Below are positions 15,502 through 18,551 of a stretch of 18,551 nt of DNA, in pieces; within the stretch, counting starts at the first letter, position 1; every line of letters begins with the position of its first letter. The notes below the pieces were generated by a model. That model did no database searches. It worked only from the letters and a program-made list of their open reading frames with translations, and was not told where the DNA came from. The DNA comes from Pseudopedobacter saltans. Lineage in GTDB: Bacteria; Bacteroidota; Bacteroidia; Chitinophagales; Chitinophagaceae. Where the stretch lies: contig QFOI01000021.1 of the NCBI GenBank assembly GCA_003241175.1, positions 6,361 through 24,911 of the forward strand, written 5' to 3'. The translations under genes and the position numbers were made by a program.

Positions 15502-15524
15502 ATAATTTATTGATAATAAATTAT
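15502..15524. repeat. All-AT inverted repeat after hisC
   Basis: Arms ATAATTTATT (15502-15511) and AATAAATTAT (15515-15524) are perfect complements around GAT, eight bases past the hisC stop. The stem has no GC pairs, so it is weak as RNA; it could be an operator-like site or chance in AT-rich spacer. Confidence 0.4.
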
Positions 15525-15531
15525 TTAAATG

Positions 15532-16596
15532 TTAATTTGAAGCGACTGTCCTAATCTGTTTAAGGCTTTGCTCCAAAGCGTTGTTTTCTTCTTTTGTGCC
15601 GACAGTAAGACGCAAACAGTTGTCGCAAAGGATCACTTTGTGTCGGTCACGCACAACGATTTTGTTTTGCAGCAATTGATCGTATATTGATTGAGCATCA
15701 GTTACTTCCACCAATAAAAAATTAGCATCTGACGGATGGATCTTCTTTACCAAAGGAATTTTTTCCAAATTGGAAGCAAGGTCGTTTCTAAGTGCAATAA
15801 GTTCAACGGTATATTTTTTTACAGTATCCCAGTTTGCCAACGCTTCGAGAGCCAATTGTTGCGTTACTTGATTAATATTGTAAGGAGGTTTTACCCTGTC
15901 CAAAATAGAAATAATTTCTTTGGAGGCAAACGCCATTCCTAAACGAAGCCCTGCCATGCCCCATGCTTTGCTAAAAGTCTGCATGACTACGAGGTTGGGA
16001 TATTGCGCTAGCTGTTGTGTAAATGATTCCTGATTCGCGAAATCAATATAAGCCTCATCAACAACTACAAGTCCTTGAAAATCATTTAAAATGCTCAGTA
16101 TTGACTCCCTTTTCAAAAGATTGCCAGAAGGATTGTTGGGAGAACATATCCAGATGATCTTGGTATTGTTGTCGATATTTGCTTTTATTGAAGCTAGATC
16201 CAATTGAAAATCTGGTGTCAATTGAGCTTTGCGTATCTCGACGTCATTGATATTGGCACTAACCTCATACATGCCATACGTAGGCGGACAAATAATGACA
16301 TTGTCTTTTTGACTTTGGCAAAAACAGCGATAAAGCAAGTCAATACATTCATCACTTCCGTTACCCAAAAATATATTTTCAGGCAAAACCTGTTTTATTT
16401 TTGCCAATTCCTGCTTAAGCGCTCTTTGGTGCGGATCGGGGTAGCGTGTGTAATCTTCTGACAAAGGAGAACCAAGACTATTCTCATTCGCATCCAAAAA
16501 TATATTGGCTTCTCCCGAAAATTCATCGCGGGCGGAAGAATAAGGTGCCAGGCTCTTGATATTCTCTTTTACTAAATTGTTGATATTGAATGACAT
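15532..16596 (-). CDS. hisC: Histidinol-phosphate aminotransferase
   Basis: A fold-type I PLP aminotransferase converting imidazole-acetol phosphate and glutamate to histidinol phosphate and 2-oxoglutarate, the seventh step of histidine biosynthesis. At 354 residues it is full length. Visible motifs are the N-terminal LDANEN (34-39), the RYPDP segment at 51-55, SPNNPSG at 152-158, the cofactor Asp180 in VVDEAY, and the Schiff-base Lys210 in TFSKAWGMAG. The C-terminal substrate arginine is in the CLRLTVG stretch. It starts 24 bases after the hisD stop and is the last gene of the visible his cluster; hisB does not follow. The his context separates it from related aromatic aminotransferases. Confidence 0.95.
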   Translation of the reverse strand: MSFNINNLVKENIKSLAPYSSARDEFSGEANIFLDANENSLGSPLSEDYTRYPDPHQRALKQELAKIKQVLPENIFLGNGSDECIDLLYRCFCQSQKDNVIICPPTYGMYEVSANINDVEIRKAQLTPDFQLDLASIKANIDNNTKIIWICSPNNPSGNLLKRESILSILNDFQGLVVVDEAYIDFANQESFTQQLAQYPNLVVMQTFSKAWGMAGLRLGMAFASKEIISILDRVKPPYNINQVTQQLALEALANWDTVKKYTVELIALRNDLASNLEKIPLVKKIHPSDANFLLVEVTDAQSIYDQLLQNKIVVRDRHKVILCDNCLRLTVGTKEENNALEQSLKQIRTVASN

Positions 16597-16620
16597 ATTA
16601 AAAACTGTAAACTATCTTAA

Positions 16621-17904
16621 CTAAAAACGCTCACCTATACGAATACGGACGGCATTGGCGTGTGCTTGTAAACCCTCAGCCTCTGCCATTTCGATAACGG
16701 TATTGGCTATTTTGCTAAGACCGCTTTCCGAAAGTTTTTGGAAAGTGATTTTTTTGACAAAACTATCCACGCTCACACCGCTGTATGCATGTGCATAACC
16801 TTTGGTTGGAAGTGTATGATTGGTACCACTTGCATAATCGCCCACACTTTCTGGTGAATAATTCCCTAGGAAAACAGAACCAGCATTGGTTATTTTTTGC
16901 CCAATAACTTCTGCATTTTTGCAAGAAACGATTAAATGTTCTGGAGCATAGAAATTACTCAGTGCGATTGCCTCCTCTATTGTCGGAATAGAGACCAGTT
17001 TACTATTGGACAAAGACTTTTCTGCGAGGTCTTTGCGTGGTAGTTTTTCTAACTGCGTCGCAACGGACTGTTTTACGTCTTCCAATAAGTGCTCGTCAAT
17101 TGATATTAGTAAAACTTGACTATCAGGACCGTGCTCTGCTTGTGACAACAAATCGGCAGCAACAAAATCTGCATTTGCCGTTTCATCTGCCAATACGGCT
17201 ACTTCGCTGGGGCCGGCGGGCATATCAATAGAAATGCCATCTAACTGGATCAATTGTTTCGCACACATAACATATTGATTGCCAGGTCCGAATATTTTAT
17301 AGACTTGAGGAATGGATTCCGAACCATAAGCCATTGCCCCAATTGCCTGAACACCACCCACTTTGAAAATCTTGTGAATGCCTACCAGTTGGGCACAATA
17401 CAAAATGGCGGGGTGCAATTTTCCTTCTTTATTAGGAGGTGTACACAGGATAACTTCCTTGCATCCGGCAATTTTTGCAGGAATTCCCAACATCAATATT
17501 GTGGAAAATAGCGGCGCAGAACCGCCTGGAATATAAAGCCCAACTTTTTCGATACCGACACTTTTACGCCAACATTCAATGCCAGGCATTGTTTGGATAA
17601 CTTCGGAATGCAAAACTTGATTAAGGTGGAAAGTTCGGATATTTTCCGCAGCCTGTTTAATAGAGCTTTTCAAAGACATGCTCAACAAGGTTTCTGCTTC
17701 TTTTAACTCTTCGTCAGAAACCAACATGGAATCAAGTCTTACGCCATCAAATTTTTCCGTGTAGTTTAAAATTGCCTTATCGCCATTGCTTTTTACATCG
17801 TCCAATACATTCTTAACCAGTTCGGTTAAAGAGCGATTGTCAATCTCTGGCCTTTGTGTAAGTTCAGCCCAAGTTGATCTATCTGGATTTTTGAATATGT
17901 TCAT
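16621..17904 (-). CDS. hisD: Histidinol dehydrogenase
   Basis: A zinc-dependent NAD enzyme that oxidises L-histidinol through histidinal to L-histidine, the last two steps of the pathway. The 427-residue length is normal. Predicted zinc ligands are Gln255 and His258 (SQAEHGPDS), Asp356 (GDYASG) and His415 (LQAHANAVR). The catalytic Glu-His pair is Glu322-His323 in APEHL. The NAD-binding part contains YIPGG at 124-128 and FGPGN at 205-209. It lies between hisG, 11 bases upstream, and hisC, 24 bases downstream, on one transcript. No anomaly is visible. Confidence 0.97.
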   Translation of the reverse strand: MNIFKNPDRSTWAELTQRPEIDNRSLTELVKNVLDDVKSNGDKAILNYTEKFDGVRLDSMLVSDEELKEAETLLSMSLKSSIKQAAENIRTFHLNQVLHSEVIQTMPGIECWRKSVGIEKVGLYIPGGSAPLFSTILMLGIPAKIAGCKEVILCTPPNKEGKLHPAILYCAQLVGIHKIFKVGGVQAIGAMAYGSESIPQVYKIFGPGNQYVMCAKQLIQLDGISIDMPAGPSEVAVLADETANADFVAADLLSQAEHGPDSQVLLISIDEHLLEDVKQSVATQLEKLPRKDLAEKSLSNSKLVSIPTIEEAIALSNFYAPEHLIVSCKNAEVIGQKITNAGSVFLGNYSPESVGDYASGTNHTLPTKGYAHAYSGVSVDSFVKKITFQKLSESGLSKIANTVIEMAEAEGLQAHANAVRIRIGERF

Positions 17905-17915
17905 ATGGGTGTTTG

Positions 17916-18551
17916 TTAAGGAACCATTTTTTCAATAGGAAGGACCAATATACCTTCCGCACCAATAGCTTTCAAGTCTTGGACGATACCCCAAAACTGT
18001 GTTTCGGACATAACGGTGTGAATACTGCTCCAGCCTTCTGCGGCGAGAGGTAATATAGTTGGACTTTTCATGCCAGGCAATAATTCTTCGATAGCTTCCA
18101 ACTTATCGTTTGGTGCATTCATCAATACATATTTGCTGCTTTTTGCTTGCTTGACTGCTTGTATTCGGAATAATAAAGATTCCAATATCATTTGTTTGCT
18201 TGCATCGATATCTTTGTTTTTTATCAATACAGCTTGTGATTGCAGAATGACATCGGCTTCTTTCAGACCGTTCATGAAAAGGGTAGATCCTGAACTTACC
18301 AAATCGCAGATGATATCTGCCAAACCAATACCTGGTGCAATCTCCACGCTTCCGCTTATCTCTTGGATTTCTGCTTGGATTTGGTTTTCATCCAAATATT
18401 TTTGAACCAATACTGGATAACTTGTTGCAATTCGTTTGCCTTCCAATGTCTTTGGCCCTTCGAAATTTTCGTTTTTTCTAACGGCAAAAGAAAGACGACA
18501 TTTTCCAAAACCCAATTTATCTGCGATGGCTACTGTTTTGGCTTTTTCGTA
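17916..18551 (-). CDS. hisG: ATP phosphoribosyltransferase, C-terminal part (cut by window edge)
   Basis: HisG condenses ATP with PRPP in the first, feedback-controlled step of histidine synthesis. The last 211 residues are inside the window; the frame stays open to base 18551, where it reads YEKAKTVAIADKLGFG, so no start is present and roughly 70 N-terminal residues are missing. The PRPP-binding stretch GSVEIAPGIGLAD and the following VSSGSTL are visible. The final 75 or so residues, from KYVLMNAPNDKL, form the histidine-binding regulatory domain of the long-form enzyme, so no separate HisZ is needed. The stop lies 11 bases before hisD. The operon promoter and any leader are outside the window. 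Confidence 0.95.
   Translation of the reverse strand, partial: YEKAKTVAIADKLGFGKCRLSFAVRKNENFEGPKTLEGKRIATSYPVLVQKYLDENQIQAEIQEISGSVEIAPGIGLADIICDLVSSGSTLFMNGLKEADVILQSQAVLIKNKDIDASKQMILESLLFRIQAVKQAKSSKYVLMNAPNDKLEAIEELLPGMKSPTILPLAAEGWSSIHTVMSETQFWGIVQDLKAIGAEGILVLPIEKMVP

Noticed and set aside
18513..18515. Start of hisG at an internal TTG
   Set aside because: The frame continues open to the window edge with clear HisG sequence, so the gene is cut by the window.
1..18551. CRISPR array, tRNA, rRNA, transposon or prophage
   Set aside because: I saw no regularly spaced repeats, cloverleaf-like sequences, transposase or phage motifs; the genes are housekeeping type and tightly packed.

Overview
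The window looks like an AT-rich chromosomal segment from a member of the Bacteroidota, probably a Chitinophagaceae-like lineage. Three things point there. The promoter-like boxes match the Bacteroidota TAnnTTTG form and there are almost no Shine-Dalgarno sequences. Several proteins are typical of the phylum: a DUF4292 lipoprotein beside an EnvC-like protein, a malic enzyme fused to a phosphotransacetylase domain, and YpdA. The gene mix is housekeeping. I see no insertion sequence, prophage, CRISPR array, tRNA or rRNA, and no gene-free stretch longer than about 135 bases. The genus cannot be fixed from the sequence.

Layout. An intrinsic terminator at the left edge closes an unseen gene. Six plus-strand genes then run to 6748: a PLP-dependent threonine-aldolase-type lyase, an M20 amidohydrolase, malic enzyme/PTA, an MlaE-type lipid transport permease, YpdA, and a 50-residue two-helix membrane protein that is easily missed. 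They converge, with one base between stop codons, on a minus-strand ABC transporter pair (ATPase and permease, 7844-8464 and 6750-7847). Divergent from that pair is a RecQ-family helicase (8507-10408), which in turn converges on a lytic transglycosylase (10416-11438, minus).

Further right everything is on the minus strand. A dut - DUF4292 lipoprotein - EnvC-like operon (14464 down to 11543) ends in a strong terminator at 11502-11521. Next is a secreted LolA-like protein (14591-15397). Last comes the distal part of a histidine operon, hisG-hisD-hisC, with hisG cut by the right edge.

How the genes work together. The central third is about the cell envelope: MlaE (phospholipid transport), the EnvC-like factor and the lytic transglycosylase (peptidoglycan remodelling), and two secreted proteins that look like Lol-type lipid/lipoprotein binders. 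The right end is histidine biosynthesis: first step HisG, aminotransferase HisC, last step HisD. The left end is amino-acid and C4-acid metabolism. No clearly new multi-gene system is visible. The best leads are the 50-residue membrane protein behind ypdA, an EnvC that has lost four expected zinc/catalytic positions, a YpdA without the usual active-site cysteine, a RecQ with a rearranged C-terminus, and promoter boxes so close to start codons that leaderless mRNAs are possible.
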